Positions 25,940 to 34,086 of a DNA stretch of 64,000 nt are shown piece after piece. The stretch is from CAYUMU01 sp964445985. GTDB lineage: Bacteria > Planctomycetota > Planctomycetia > Pirellulales > S012-138. The position numbers were made by a program, and so were the translations under genes. Position 1 is the first letter of the stretch. Each line of letters begins with the position of its first letter. Below the pieces are notes generated by a model that had not been told where the DNA came from, did no database searches, and saw only the letters and a program-made list of their open reading frames with translations. The stretch is from assembly GCA_964445985.1 (NCBI GenBank), contig CAYUMU010000028.1, positions 1 through 64,000 on the forward strand. The letters run 5' to 3'.

Positions 25940-27199
25940 ATGCCATATTTTTGCAGCCGTGGAACGTGGCGGCCTTCAGAGATTTGCCGACCCCAGGTCT
26001 GGCTGCCGTTCGTGATGCTCGTCGCCCTGTTGATCGGCGGGGCGTGTGCCCAGGATAACTCGCCCCCCGAGAAGGGCGCGAAATCTCGGATCGACGCGCC
26101 GGCCCAGGCGGCCGCCCCTCAGGCCGCGGAGGCCCCCAATGCCAACTGGCCGCTCTTCCGTGGCACCACCTTGGCCCAGGGCATCACCGCCACTTCCTTG
26201 CCGGTGCAGCCCGAGGTGCTCTGGAAGCAGACCTTCGAAGACGAATCGTTTGAAAGCACGGCCATCATTCAAGATGGCGTAATCTACATCGGCGGACTCG
26301 ACGGGCCGCTGTATGCCATCGACCTGGCCACCGGCAAGACCAAGTGGAAGTACGCCACCGAAGCCGGCATCAAAGCCGCGCCCGCCTATCGCGACGGCCG
26401 GATTTACGTGGGCGACTTGGATGGCCGTTTTCACTGTGTCGATGCGGCCACCGGCAAAGGTCTCTGGGGATACGAGTCGCAAGCGGAGATCGATAGCGGC
26501 GCCAACTTCTTCGACAACAACGTCCTCTTCGGCTCGCAAGACGCCACCCTGTACTGCCTGGACGCCGTCTCGGGCAAGGAAGTCTGGAAGCATCAAATCA
26601 GCGACCAGATCCGCTGTTTTCCCACCATTGTCGATAACCGTTGCTTCGTCGCCGGCTGCGACGGCGACTTGCATATCATTAGCTTGAAAGACGGTGAATC
26701 GCTGGGCACCGTGCGCATTGAATCGCCGACTGGCTGCACGCCCGCGGTCGTGGGCGACATGCTCTACTTTGGCACCGAGGGCGAAACCTTCCTGGCCATC
26801 GACTGGAAAAAGCAGGAGCTGGTTTGGACCTATCGCCATAGCCAGCGGCGGTTTGCCTATCGCTCGTCGGCGGCCGTCACCAAAGACGTGATCGTGGTCG
26901 GCAATCGCGGCAAAATGCTGCTCGGCATCGATCCGGCCACCGGCAAAGAGTTGTGGATATTCAATACCAAGACCGGCGTCGATAGCTCGCCGGTCATTGC
27001 CACCAGCAAGGATTACCCCGCCGGCATTGCTTATTTCGGCACCAGCCGAGGGCAGCTGTTGGGGGTTACCGTGAAAGACGGCAAGCAGGTGTGGGAGTAC
27101 GATGCCGGAGGCGGCTTCGAAGCCTCGCCCGCGATGGCTTCAGAGAGAATGGTGATCGGCAGCCTGGACGGCGTGCTCTACTGCTTCGGCGCCAAATAA
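25940..27199 (+). CDS. Secreted PQQ-like beta-propeller protein
   Basis: 419 residues. A hydrophobic export segment (about 22-38, PFVMLVALLIGGACAQ; a lipobox-like GGAC is possible) is followed by a Pro/Ala linker and about seven blades of the PQQ-repeat type: YAIDLATGKTKWKY, HCVDAATGKGLWGY, YCLDAVSGKEVWKH, LGIDPATGKELWIF. The N-terminal WPLFRGTTLAQG is typical of planctomycete PQQ-propeller proteins. Residues for binding PQQ are not evident, so a structural or scaffold role (BamB-like) is as likely as a dehydrogenase. It has its own upstream region and is not in an operon with its neighbours. Confidence 0.85.
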   Translation: MPYFCSRGTWRPSEICRPQVWLPFVMLVALLIGGACAQDNSPPEKGAKSRIDAPAQAAAPQAAEAPNANWPLFRGTTLAQGITATSLPVQPEVLWKQTFEDESFESTAIIQDGVIYIGGLDGPLYAIDLATGKTKWKYATEAGIKAAPAYRDGRIYVGDLDGRFHCVDAATGKGLWGYESQAEIDSGANFFDNNVLFGSQDATLYCLDAVSGKEVWKHQISDQIRCFPTIVDNRCFVAGCDGDLHIISLKDGESLGTVRIESPTGCTPAVVGDMLYFGTEGETFLAIDWKKQELVWTYRHSQRRFAYRSSAAVTKDVIVVGNRGKMLLGIDPATGKELWIFNTKTGVDSSPVIATSKDYPAGIAYFGTSRGQLLGVTVKDGKQVWEYDAGGGFEASPAMASERMVIGSLDGVLYCFGAK

Positions 27200-27317
27200 A
27201 GATCGGTAGGGTATCGCACCCCGTGCGTACCTTCCGGGTGGACGATCGCGAAACCGTTGAAGCTGCCCAAGCCGATTGCCGGAAGCGGGACGACCTCCAA
27301 CGATCGGCGGCGTGGGT

Positions 27318-27339
27318 GGTACGCAGAGGGCTGCGTACC
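27318..27339. repeat. Perfect 9-bp hairpin between convergent genes
   Basis: GGTACGCAG (27318-27326) and CTGCGTACC (27331-27339) pair perfectly around loop AGGG, in the gap between the convergent PQQ-propeller and beta-CASP genes. No T-run follows on either strand. It could stop transcription from both sides or be an interspersed palindromic repeat. Confidence 0.5.
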
Positions 27340-27343
27340 CTGG

Positions 27344-28744
27344 CTAATCCAATAAGGCCACTTCGCCATAGTTGGGCACGGATACTTTCCAGCGGAACTC
27401 GGTCTCCAGAACTTGTGCCAAGGCCGTGGCCGCCGTGGCTTCACCGTGCGTCAGAAAAACGTGGCGCGGCGGCTGGTTCAGACCGCCAGCCCACTCGATT
27501 AGTCCCGTGCGATCAGCGTGGCCCGAGAGGCCGTGGAGTTGCCGGATTTCTGCCCGCACGGGCCATTCCCGGCCATGGATGCGAACCCGCTCCGGCCGAT
27601 TGAGAATTTGCCGGCCGAGCGTGCCCGCGGCCTGGTAGCCCACGAACACGATGGTGGATTCTTCGCGGGGCAGATTGAATCGCAAGTGATGCTTGATCCG
27701 GCCGGCGGTACACATTCCCGAAGTGGCCATGATGATGCACGATCCGCGGACGAAATTGATCTGCCGCGACTCCTGCGAGGTGCGGGTGAAATGCAAGCCG
27801 GGAAATTTGAGCGGCGGCATCCGCGCGCGAATGCGAGCCCAGGTTTCCTCGTCGTAGCAATCGCGGAAGTCGAGGAAGATGTTGGTCACATCCTCCGCCA
27901 TTGGGCTATCGAGAAAGATGGGCAGATCGGGAATGCGGTTCTTATGCACCAGGTGGCTCAGGTGGTACATCAATTCCTGGGCCCGCTCGACGGCAAACGT
28001 GGGAATCACCACGTTGCCGCCTCGAGCCACGGTTTCGTTGACGATTTGCTCCAAAGCGTCGCCGATGTCGCCCCCATCGAGGTGTTCGCGGTCGCCGTAG
28101 GTGGATTCCATGACCAGGTAATCGGCTACTTCCAGCGGCCGCGGATCGCGAATGAAGGGCTTGCCGCGCTGGCCAATATCGCCCGAGAACACAATCGTGC
28201 GGGCCACGCCCGCTTCTTCCGCGTTGATTTCCAGATAGGCCGAGCCCAGCATGTGGCCGGCCTCGTGGAACCGAGCGGCGATGCCGGGCCGAACCTCGAA
28301 GCGTTTCTCGTAGGGCTGCCAACGAAACAGCGGCAGCGTCTGCTCCACGTCGTCGGGGGTGTAGAGCGGAATCTCCGGGCGAGGGCCGGTTCGCTTCTCG
28401 CGCTGGTGGCGGAGGGCCTTGTAGAGGGCGTCTTCCACTTGAATATCGGCCGAATCGCGGAGGATGAGCTCCGCCAGCCGCACGGTGGCGCGGGTGGCAA
28501 AAATGGGTCCTCGAAAGCCTTCTTGCACCAGGCGAGGAATCAAGCCCACGTGATCCAGGTGGGCGTGGGTCAGGAGCAGGGCGTCGATGCCGGTTGCCGG
28601 AATCGGGCACGGATCCCAATTGCGGTTCAGGAATGCCCGTTCCTGAAACAGGCCGCAATCGATCATCACCTTGGCCCCGGCCACCTCCAGGCAGTAGCGA
28701 GAACCTGTCACCTGGCGATTGGCTCCTAAGAACTGCAATCTCAC
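27344..28744 (-). CDS. Beta-CASP metallo-beta-lactamase ribonuclease
   Basis: 466 residues. Metallo-beta-lactamase core with MRLQFLGANRQVTGSRYCLE, HAHLDHVG (His60, His62, Asp64, His65), then the beta-CASP insertion with ESTYGDREH, VIPTFAVERAQEL and FLDSPMA. It ends with LSGHADRTGLIEW (motif C region) and HVFLTHGEA. This is the CPSF/RNase J-like superfamily in its bacterial YsxA/Rv2752-unlike short form, expected to process RNA in the cytoplasm with two zinc ions. Start codon is GTG with AGGAGAGG about 5 bases upstream. It converges on the PQQ-propeller gene and diverges from the ATP-grasp gene. Confidence 0.9.
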   Translation of the reverse strand: MRLQFLGANRQVTGSRYCLEVAGAKVMIDCGLFQERAFLNRNWDPCPIPATGIDALLLTHAHLDHVGLIPRLVQEGFRGPIFATRATVRLAELILRDSADIQVEDALYKALRHQREKRTGPRPEIPLYTPDDVEQTLPLFRWQPYEKRFEVRPGIAARFHEAGHMLGSAYLEINAEEAGVARTIVFSGDIGQRGKPFIRDPRPLEVADYLVMESTYGDREHLDGGDIGDALEQIVNETVARGGNVVIPTFAVERAQELMYHLSHLVHKNRIPDLPIFLDSPMAEDVTNIFLDFRDCYDEETWARIRARMPPLKFPGLHFTRTSQESRQINFVRGSCIIMATSGMCTAGRIKHHLRFNLPREESTIVFVGYQAAGTLGRQILNRPERVRIHGREWPVRAEIRQLHGLSGHADRTGLIEWAGGLNQPPRHVFLTHGEATAATALAQVLETEFRWKVSVPNYGEVALLD

Positions 28745-28887
28745 TCAACCTCTCCTGGCATGGCGTGGGGGCACTCCGCGAACAACTGTTTGCTGAGTAT
28801 AAATGAGCCACGCGCGGCAAGCGCCACCGATCTTGCACCGCGGAGCATGTACGCTTGGTTTCCGCGAGCCTTTTTGTGAACAGGGCG

Positions 28888-30219
28888 ATGGGATCATCGA
28901 TTTTCGTCTTCGAATTCATCACCGGGGGAGGCTTTCTCGCCGCGCCCCTTTCGGATCGGCCCGCCGATCCTCCCCGCGGATCGCTGCTGAAAGAAGGCTA
29001 CGCCATGCTGGCCGCGATGACGGCCGATCTTGTTTCCGTGGGGTCCGAGGTCAACGAAGTTTCGATCCTGTGGGACCAGCGGCTGGCGCAAACTCCGCCC
29101 CCGGGCACGCGGGTCGTTCCCGTGGCCAGCCCGGCTGAAGCGATCGCGATGCTGCGCAGGGAAGCCGCCGCCGATTGGACCTTGGTGATTGCCCCCGAGT
29201 TTGAAGGGCATCTGGCCCGCTGTGCCGGGGAAGTGGTTGCGGCAGACGGACGGCTGCTAGGCCCGGGGGTGGATTGGATTCGCGTGGCGGCCGACAAGCA
29301 GGCGATGGCCGAGTGTCTGGCGGCCGGAGGGGTAAACACGCCCGAGGGCGCCACGGCCGGACCCGGCGACCCTTGGCCGCGGAATTTTCCGCTGCCAGCG
29401 GTGCTCAAACCCCGCTGGGGGGCCGGCTCGGCCGAGCTGCGGCTGTTGCAAGCGCCGTTGTCGCCGCTGCCCGCGGCGAGCTTCGACGCGGGCCAGCATT
29501 GTTGGCGGTTGGAGCGTTTCTGCCCTGGGCGGGCTGTTAGCGTGGCCCTGTTGCGAGGCGAGGCAGGGACGTTGATCCTGCCCCCCATGACCCAGCGGCT
29601 CAGCAGCGACGGCGCCTTTACGTACGAGGGTGGCGACTGGCCCTTGGCCCCGGCCTGGAGAGAGCGCGCGACGGCGCTGGCGCGGCGAGCCCTGGCGGCC
29701 CTGCCTGGTTGGACTGGCTACGTGGGGCTCGACATGGTGCTGGGAGACGCGGACGATGGACGGCAGGACGTGGTGATTGAAGTCAATCCGCGCCTGACAA
29801 CTTCGTATGTAGGACTCAGGGCAGCCGCCCAACAGAACCTGGCCGGCACGATGCTGACGCTGGCCGAGGGCCGGGGGCCAAATCATTCGTTGATTACCCA
29901 TCGAGATAGAGAAGACTTTTCAAGCGTGACATTCCGTGCGAGCCGTCTGTGTTTTTCAGCAGATGGCCAGATTGACAAAATGAAAACTACTGTCATCGAA
30001 ATTCCGTCAGGAATGGGGATAGGACAACATCTCCAGGTTTATGACGATCGTTCCGACCATGGGATCGTTTCTCCGCCGCCTCTGGATTCCCGCCCCCGTC
30101 TTCACGGAGGGCAGGCTCTGGGCGGGAATGACGAATGTATCGAGGCATTGCATGATTCTCGATCCTCGGAGGAAGCATCAGGAGTGATTTCCGCGCTGTG
30201 GGTCTCAGAAGTTCAATAG
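28888..30219 (+). CDS. mfnD: ATP-grasp ligase, MfnD-like (methanofuran synthesis)
   Basis: 443 residues. Begins SSIFVFEFITGGGF, the family start; ATP-grasp features are VLKPRWGAGSAELRLL, LERFCPGRAVSVALL and VVIEVNPRLTTSYVGLR (metal-binding Glu/Asn). It resembles archaeal tyramine-glutamate ligase MfnD and its counterpart in H4MPT-using methylotrophs. The next gene is the MfnF-like protein, the pairing expected for that pathway. The family ends near residue 331; the last about 112 residues show no domain and include a dRS3-type palindrome (30084-30133), so the natural C-terminus has probably been extended by read-through into intergenic repeat. The upstream in-frame ATG at 28855 is less likely. 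Confidence 0.75.
   Translation: MGSSIFVFEFITGGGFLAAPLSDRPADPPRGSLLKEGYAMLAAMTADLVSVGSEVNEVSILWDQRLAQTPPPGTRVVPVASPAEAIAMLRREAAADWTLVIAPEFEGHLARCAGEVVAADGRLLGPGVDWIRVAADKQAMAECLAAGGVNTPEGATAGPGDPWPRNFPLPAVLKPRWGAGSAELRLLQAPLSPLPAASFDAGQHCWRLERFCPGRAVSVALLRGEAGTLILPPMTQRLSSDGAFTYEGGDWPLAPAWRERATALARRALAALPGWTGYVGLDMVLGDADDGRQDVVIEVNPRLTTSYVGLRAAAQQNLAGTMLTLAEGRGPNHSLITHRDREDFSSVTFRASRLCFSADGQIDKMKTTVIEIPSGMGIGQHLQVYDDRSDHGIVSPPPLDSRPRLHGGQALGGNDECIEALHDSRSSEEASGVISALWVSEVQ
30084..30133. repeat. Long dRS3-type palindrome within mfnD 3' end
   Basis: GGATTCCCGCCC at 30084-30095 pairs with GGGCGGGAATGACG from 30120, the same outer sequence as the copies at 6864, 22453 and 23525 but with a longer loop. 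It lies inside the mfnD reading frame, in the part beyond the conserved domain. Confidence 0.75.
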
Positions 30220-30257
30220 ATTGTTTTCTCGCAATCGTAATTTTAGAGGTTGAGTGA

Positions 30258-31271
30258 ATGGTGTCCACGTTAGGCATCGATATTGGTGGGGCCAATCTCA
30301 AAGTGGCCGATGGCGAACGATACACGCGCAATCAGCCTTTTGCGCTGTGGCAGCGGCCGAGGGACTTGACCAAACAGCTTGTCCGTCTGCTGGAAGAAGC
30401 GCCGGCATGCGAACGAATGGCCATCACCATGACGGGTGAGCTGGCCGATTGCTATCGAACCAAACGCGAGGGCGTGGAGCAAATACTGGCGGCCGCGCAA
30501 CAGGCGGCCGGCCATCGCGAGCTGTTGGTGTATGCCTTGCCCGGCCGCTGGCTTGACTATGAGCAAGCGCGTGATGAACCGCTGGCGGTGGCGGCCGCCA
30601 ACTGGCATGCCTTGTCGGCCGCCGCGATTCAATGGGCGGACGTGTCCGCTGGAATCGTCTTGGATATCGGTTCCACCACGGCCGATATCATCCCCTTTGC
30701 TGAACGGCGAATCACGGCCCAGGGGGCGACGGATTCGGAACGCTTGCTCTGGGGCGAGCTTGTTTATACGGGGGCGCGGCGCAGCCCTGTGTGTGCCGTT
30801 ACCACCGCGCTCCCCTGGCGAGGGCAACTCTGCCCCGTGGCTCAAGAGCTGTTCGCCACCACACTCGACGCCTACTTGATGACGGGTGACATTGCCGAAG
30901 ACGAGCACGATCTGCAAACCGCCGACAACCGGCCGGCGACGCGCGACTGTGCTCACGATCGACTGGCACGCTGCATCTGCGCCGACCGTGAAGTATTTTG
31001 CGTGGAAGACGCGATGGCCGCCGCCGAAGCCATCCAAACCGCACAACTTGCCAGGCTGGGAATCGCGTTGCGACAAGTGATGCGCCGGCTGCCAGCGCCG
31101 CCGACCCACTGGGTGATCTCCGGCAGTGGCGAGTTTCTGGCGCGGCGCGTGGTGGAACGGATGCGGCCGGAAGCCACGATTCGTTCTTGGAATGAATCGC
31201 TGGGAAGCAATGTTTCGTCGGTGGCCGCCGCATGGGCCCTGGCCCGACTCGCGCGCGAGGTGCACGGATGA
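30258..31271 (+). CDS. mfnF: Hydantoinase-A-like MfnF protein (C1 pathway)
   Basis: 337 residues. An actin-like ATPase fold of the hydantoinase A/oxoprolinase group: phosphate-1 LGIDIGGANLKVAD, a central SAGIVLDIGSTTADIIPF phosphate-2 loop, and WVISGSGEFLARRVV near the end. This is the H4MPT-linked C1-transfer protein family; the archaeal member MfnF joins aminomethylfuran phosphate to tyramine-glutamate in methanofuran synthesis. It follows mfnD by 38 bases. Cys pairs (CICADREVFC) could bind a metal. Methanofuran or an analogue serves formyltransferase/hydrolase steps of formaldehyde oxidation, known in some planctomycetes; the rest of that pathway is not in this window. Confidence 0.85.
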   Translation: MVSTLGIDIGGANLKVADGERYTRNQPFALWQRPRDLTKQLVRLLEEAPACERMAITMTGELADCYRTKREGVEQILAAAQQAAGHRELLVYALPGRWLDYEQARDEPLAVAAANWHALSAAAIQWADVSAGIVLDIGSTTADIIPFAERRITAQGATDSERLLWGELVYTGARRSPVCAVTTALPWRGQLCPVAQELFATTLDAYLMTGDIAEDEHDLQTADNRPATRDCAHDRLARCICADREVFCVEDAMAAAEAIQTAQLARLGIALRQVMRRLPAPPTHWVISGSGEFLARRVVERMRPEATIRSWNESLGSNVSSVAAAWALARLAREVHG

Positions 31272-31978
31272 GCGGGGGTTTGCTCGGGCTTGAAATTGCG
31301 TACCCAACTCCGCTCCCAAGACCCCTCACCTCCGACCTGACCTGATAAAATGACCGTGACTTGGGATGGTTGCGGAAAAAATGGTGTTGCAAAAGTGTTG
31401 CGAGTTGATCGTCAGTTACGTTCACTTCGGTCGGCAAATCCAATGCACATGGCCTGCGCGCCGCATTGGATTGCAAATTGAAAATTAACCATTGCCAATT
31501 GCAAATTGAAAGACGTAAGAGTTTGCCTCGATGGAATTTGCATTTTTCAATTTGCAATAGGCGGTTGAGGTCGTGGGCCATACGGGATCGATTCGCTCGA
31601 ACCCGATCCAATGCCGAGCGGCGCAAGTACCCGCCGCGCAACCATTTCGGCGAGGCCCAAATTCTCCCACTCGCCGCCAACGAGGAAGCTTTTATCAGGC
31701 CACCCCGGCCCTGCGCCTTTCGGGCAAAAAACGTGGTAGAAAGCCTGGTCCGCCCCCAGAGTGGAGAGAAAAGCGAGGTGAACATTGTTCCAAGTGCCGT
31801 GGGGGAACTGGTCTTCCGGAAGGACACACGCCCCCCTTTCGCAGGCGTTCCCCGCACCGCTAGAATGAGGGTATCTTTACCACGAAGACGGCCTCGACGC
31901 GGCTGCCGCCTGACCAATACAACTGCTGTTGTCCGCGTTTTTTTCGCTCCCATTTCACCCACAGGATGCTCCTCTGGC
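31272..31978. other. 700-base gap with AT-rich inverted repeat
   Basis: No gene with a start codon and ribosome-binding site is supportable. The main structure is at 31470-31558: ATTGCAAATTGAAAA (31470-31484) is perfectly complementary to 31544-31558, with a third partial arm at 31496-31511. It is strikingly AT-rich against the surroundings. A start-less minus-strand open frame runs across about 31560-31870. The right end must hold the promoter of the gene at 31979. Confidence 0.55.
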
Positions 31979-32461
31979 ATGGCTTATGGAATTGCGGCCG
32001 CATGTCTTGCGGCAGTCGTAGCCGCCTGGCGGTTCATCTGGCCGGCCTGGCGCAAAACCCGGCAGCAGGCCGACCACATCCGCTGGCAACGAGAATTTCG
32101 CGGCCAGCGAGAGCGGTTGGAAGCGATGTTCTTCGATCGGGCGTCGAAGTCGGGCAAACCCCGAGGGCTGCGCTGGAAGGACTGCGATTTCGGCGACGCG
32201 GTCGTCTACGCCCGAGATCGGCGCACCTCGTGTTTGCTGGCATTTGTGGGCGTTACGTTGTCGTTCGAAGCCATCGAGGGCGGCCCCATGGAAGAGGTGG
32301 AAGCGGTTGGCAACCTGCGGGCGGCCACGGCATTCTTTCGCCACGATGGCCGCAGTTGGCACACCGATGGCCGCGTGCTGTTCAATCTCGATCCGGTCGA
32401 GGCCATCGCCCATTACGGGGGTGAAGTCGAAGCCCTTTCCCTGCCGACGATGACGGGCTGA
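31979..32461 (+). CDS. Membrane-anchored hypothetical protein
   Basis: 160 residues. One N-terminal hydrophobic helix (about 2-22, YGIAAACLAAVVAAWRFIW) followed by a basic stretch and a soluble domain with RGLRWKDCDFGDAVVYARDR, FVGVTLSFEAIEGGPMEEV and HTDGRVLFNLDPVEAI. I do not recognise a named family; the layout is common in planctomycete hypothetical proteins. AGGA lies about 12 bases before the chosen ATG. Codon use matches the neighbours, unlike the AT-rich repeat upstream. Confidence 0.72.
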   Translation: MAYGIAAACLAAVVAAWRFIWPAWRKTRQQADHIRWQREFRGQRERLEAMFFDRASKSGKPRGLRWKDCDFGDAVVYARDRRTSCLLAFVGVTLSFEAIEGGPMEEVEAVGNLRAATAFFRHDGRSWHTDGRVLFNLDPVEAIAHYGGEVEALSLPTMTG

Positions 32462-32601
32462 GAAGTTTCGCTCACCTGAAGTATCTCAAGTTTCGCGGTC
32501 TTCTGAGCAGTGAGACCTGGAAACGGGCGGTCGCGGCATTTACGATAGCGACCAGTGCAGTTCGATCGGCGACTGCGGACGATGTTAACGAGCGAGAACC
32601 T

Positions 32602-32829
32602 ATGCAGTTCATCGAAATGACGGGCGCCACGCTCATGCGTTGCATCGACGGCGAAACGATCACGCCCGGCCAGTTGCGTGCCGCCGGTGTCACCAACGAC
32701 AGCCTGGTGCGCGTGAATAAGCAGGGCGATATCGAGTTGCGCAGGCACGATCGCTGGGACATTATCGGCGGCTTGCTGGGCGACTATGAGCACCGCGTTC
32801 AGCGTGAAACCGGTTTAACCTGGGCGTGA
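32602..32829 (+). CDS. Small hypothetical protein, 75 residues
   Basis: 75 residues, MQFIEMTGATLMRCIDGETI and then LRAAGVTNDSLVRVNKQGDI. It is soluble and mixed alpha/beta by composition and ends GLLGDYEHRVQRETGLTW. GAGCGAG lies about 8 bases upstream of the ATG. It is in the same orientation as the membrane-anchored protein before it (140 bases) and SMP-30 after it. I do not recognise a family. The charged, gap-free reading frame and ribosome-binding site support a real gene. Confidence 0.65.
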   Translation: MQFIEMTGATLMRCIDGETITPGQLRAAGVTNDSLVRVNKQGDIELRRHDRWDIIGGLLGDYEHRVQRETGLTWA

Positions 32830-32926
32830 CGCTCGGCCTTTTGCCGCGGCTGCCGGCCGTGGGTTCGGCCCAGGTTTCGCGCAATCATACGAATTCCAGA
32901 ATCCCCCGTGGCGTGAGAGCAATACC

Positions 32927-33976
32927 ATGCTGAATGCTCGTATGGCGATGCTGCTTGTTGGTGCGGCTTGCGCTCTGACCCAGACTGGCCGGGCGAACGA
33001 CGATCTTCCCCCGCCTTCCGGCAAATTGGTGTCGCCGGGCGCCAAGCTGGAACACCTGTTCACACGCACCGCCAAAATCTCCGGCGGTCTCACCGAAGGC
33101 CCCGCCGCCGCGCCCGACGGCAGCATTTATTTCTCCGACATTCCGTTCGGACCCGACCGCGGCATGATTCTGCGGTTCGATCCGGCCACTAAGCAAGTCA
33201 GCGTCTTCACCAGCGACAGCGGCAAATCCAACGGTCTGATCTTCGATGCCGAAGGCCGCATGATCGCCGCCGAGGGCGCAGGGCAGGGCGGTCGGCGAAT
33301 TAGCCGTTGGAATGTAGCGACTGGCGAACGGGAAACCCTAGTCGATAGCTTTGGCGGAAAACAATTCAACTCGCCCAACGATGTCTGCCTCGACGCCGCC
33401 GGCCGCATCTATTTCAGCGATCCGCGCTACGTGGGCGATGAACCTCGCGAACTCGACTTCCAGGGCGTGTTCCGTATCGATCCCGATGGTTCGCTGAAGG
33501 TGGTCACCAAGGAAGTTTCCAAGCCCAATGGACTGGAGGTCAGTCCCGATGGCGGCACGCTGTACGTCGCCGACCACGATAACGGCACCAATAAGATCGA
33601 TCCCAATGTGCCGGAACCCACGCCGGGCAACATGAAGATTTACGCATTCCCGCTCGACAAGCAGGGCAATGTCGCCGGCCCCAAGAAAACCTTGATTGAT
33701 TTCGGCAAGGAACGCGGCTGCGACGGCATGACGGTTGATACCAGCGGCAATATCTACCTCACCATTCGCGCTCCCCAGCGGCCCGGCGTGCTGGTGCTGA
33801 ACCCGGCCGGCAAAGAAATCGCCTTCATTCCCACCGGCCCGGCGAATCAAACGGGCAAGGAATTCAAGGGCCTGCCAAGCAATGTCGAATTTGGTCGCGG
33901 TGACGAGGCGAACATGCTCTATATTACCGTCGATACCAGCCTGTACCGTATTCCGCTCACCGCCAAAGGGCGATAA
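32927..33976 (+). CDS. Secreted SMP-30/gluconolactonase-like protein
   Basis: 349 residues. Signal peptide (about 1-23, MAMLLVGAACALTQTGRA), then a six-bladed propeller of the SMP-30/gluconolactonase/LRE group: GLTEGPAAAPDGSIYFSDIP (metal ligand Glu), SNGLIFDAEGRM, FNSPNDVCLDAAGRIYFSDP (ligand Asn) and KPNGLEVSPDGGTLYVADHD (ligand Asp). It would hydrolyse a sugar lactone or related ester with calcium or zinc, outside the cytoplasmic membrane. The family is abundant in planctomycetes and most members lack assigned substrates. It is convergent with the DUF1501 gene, with a 14-base tandem repeat between. Confidence 0.88.
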   Translation: MLNARMAMLLVGAACALTQTGRANDDLPPPSGKLVSPGAKLEHLFTRTAKISGGLTEGPAAAPDGSIYFSDIPFGPDRGMILRFDPATKQVSVFTSDSGKSNGLIFDAEGRMIAAEGAGQGGRRISRWNVATGERETLVDSFGGKQFNSPNDVCLDAAGRIYFSDPRYVGDEPRELDFQGVFRIDPDGSLKVVTKEVSKPNGLEVSPDGGTLYVADHDNGTNKIDPNVPEPTPGNMKIYAFPLDKQGNVAGPKKTLIDFGKERGCDGMTVDTSGNIYLTIRAPQRPGVLVLNPAGKEIAFIPTGPANQTGKEFKGLPSNVEFGRGDEANMLYITVDTSLYRIPLTAKGR

Positions 33977-34036
33977 CGCCGATGGGGGACTGGGGGCTGG
34001 GGACTAGAGTTTGGTGACGATTGGCATCGTACGTCG

Positions 34037-34078
34037 TCACCAGCTACCAATCACCAGCTACCAATCACCAGCTACCAG
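34037..34078. repeat. 14-base tandem repeat, three units
   Basis: TCACCAGCTACCAA at 34037-34050 and 34051-34064, then TCACCAGCTACCAG at 34065-34078. It lies between the convergent SMP-30 and DUF1501 genes, ending 9 bases before the DUF1501 stop codon. Copy number could vary between strains. Confidence 0.85.
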
Positions 34079-34086
34079 CCACTCCT

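Noticed and set aside
31560..31870. Minus-strand open segment without start codon in the 700-base gap
   Set aside because: It reads plausible residues (PEDQFPHGTW) but has a stop just before it, no start codon in the first half, no ribosome-binding site and no recognised motif.
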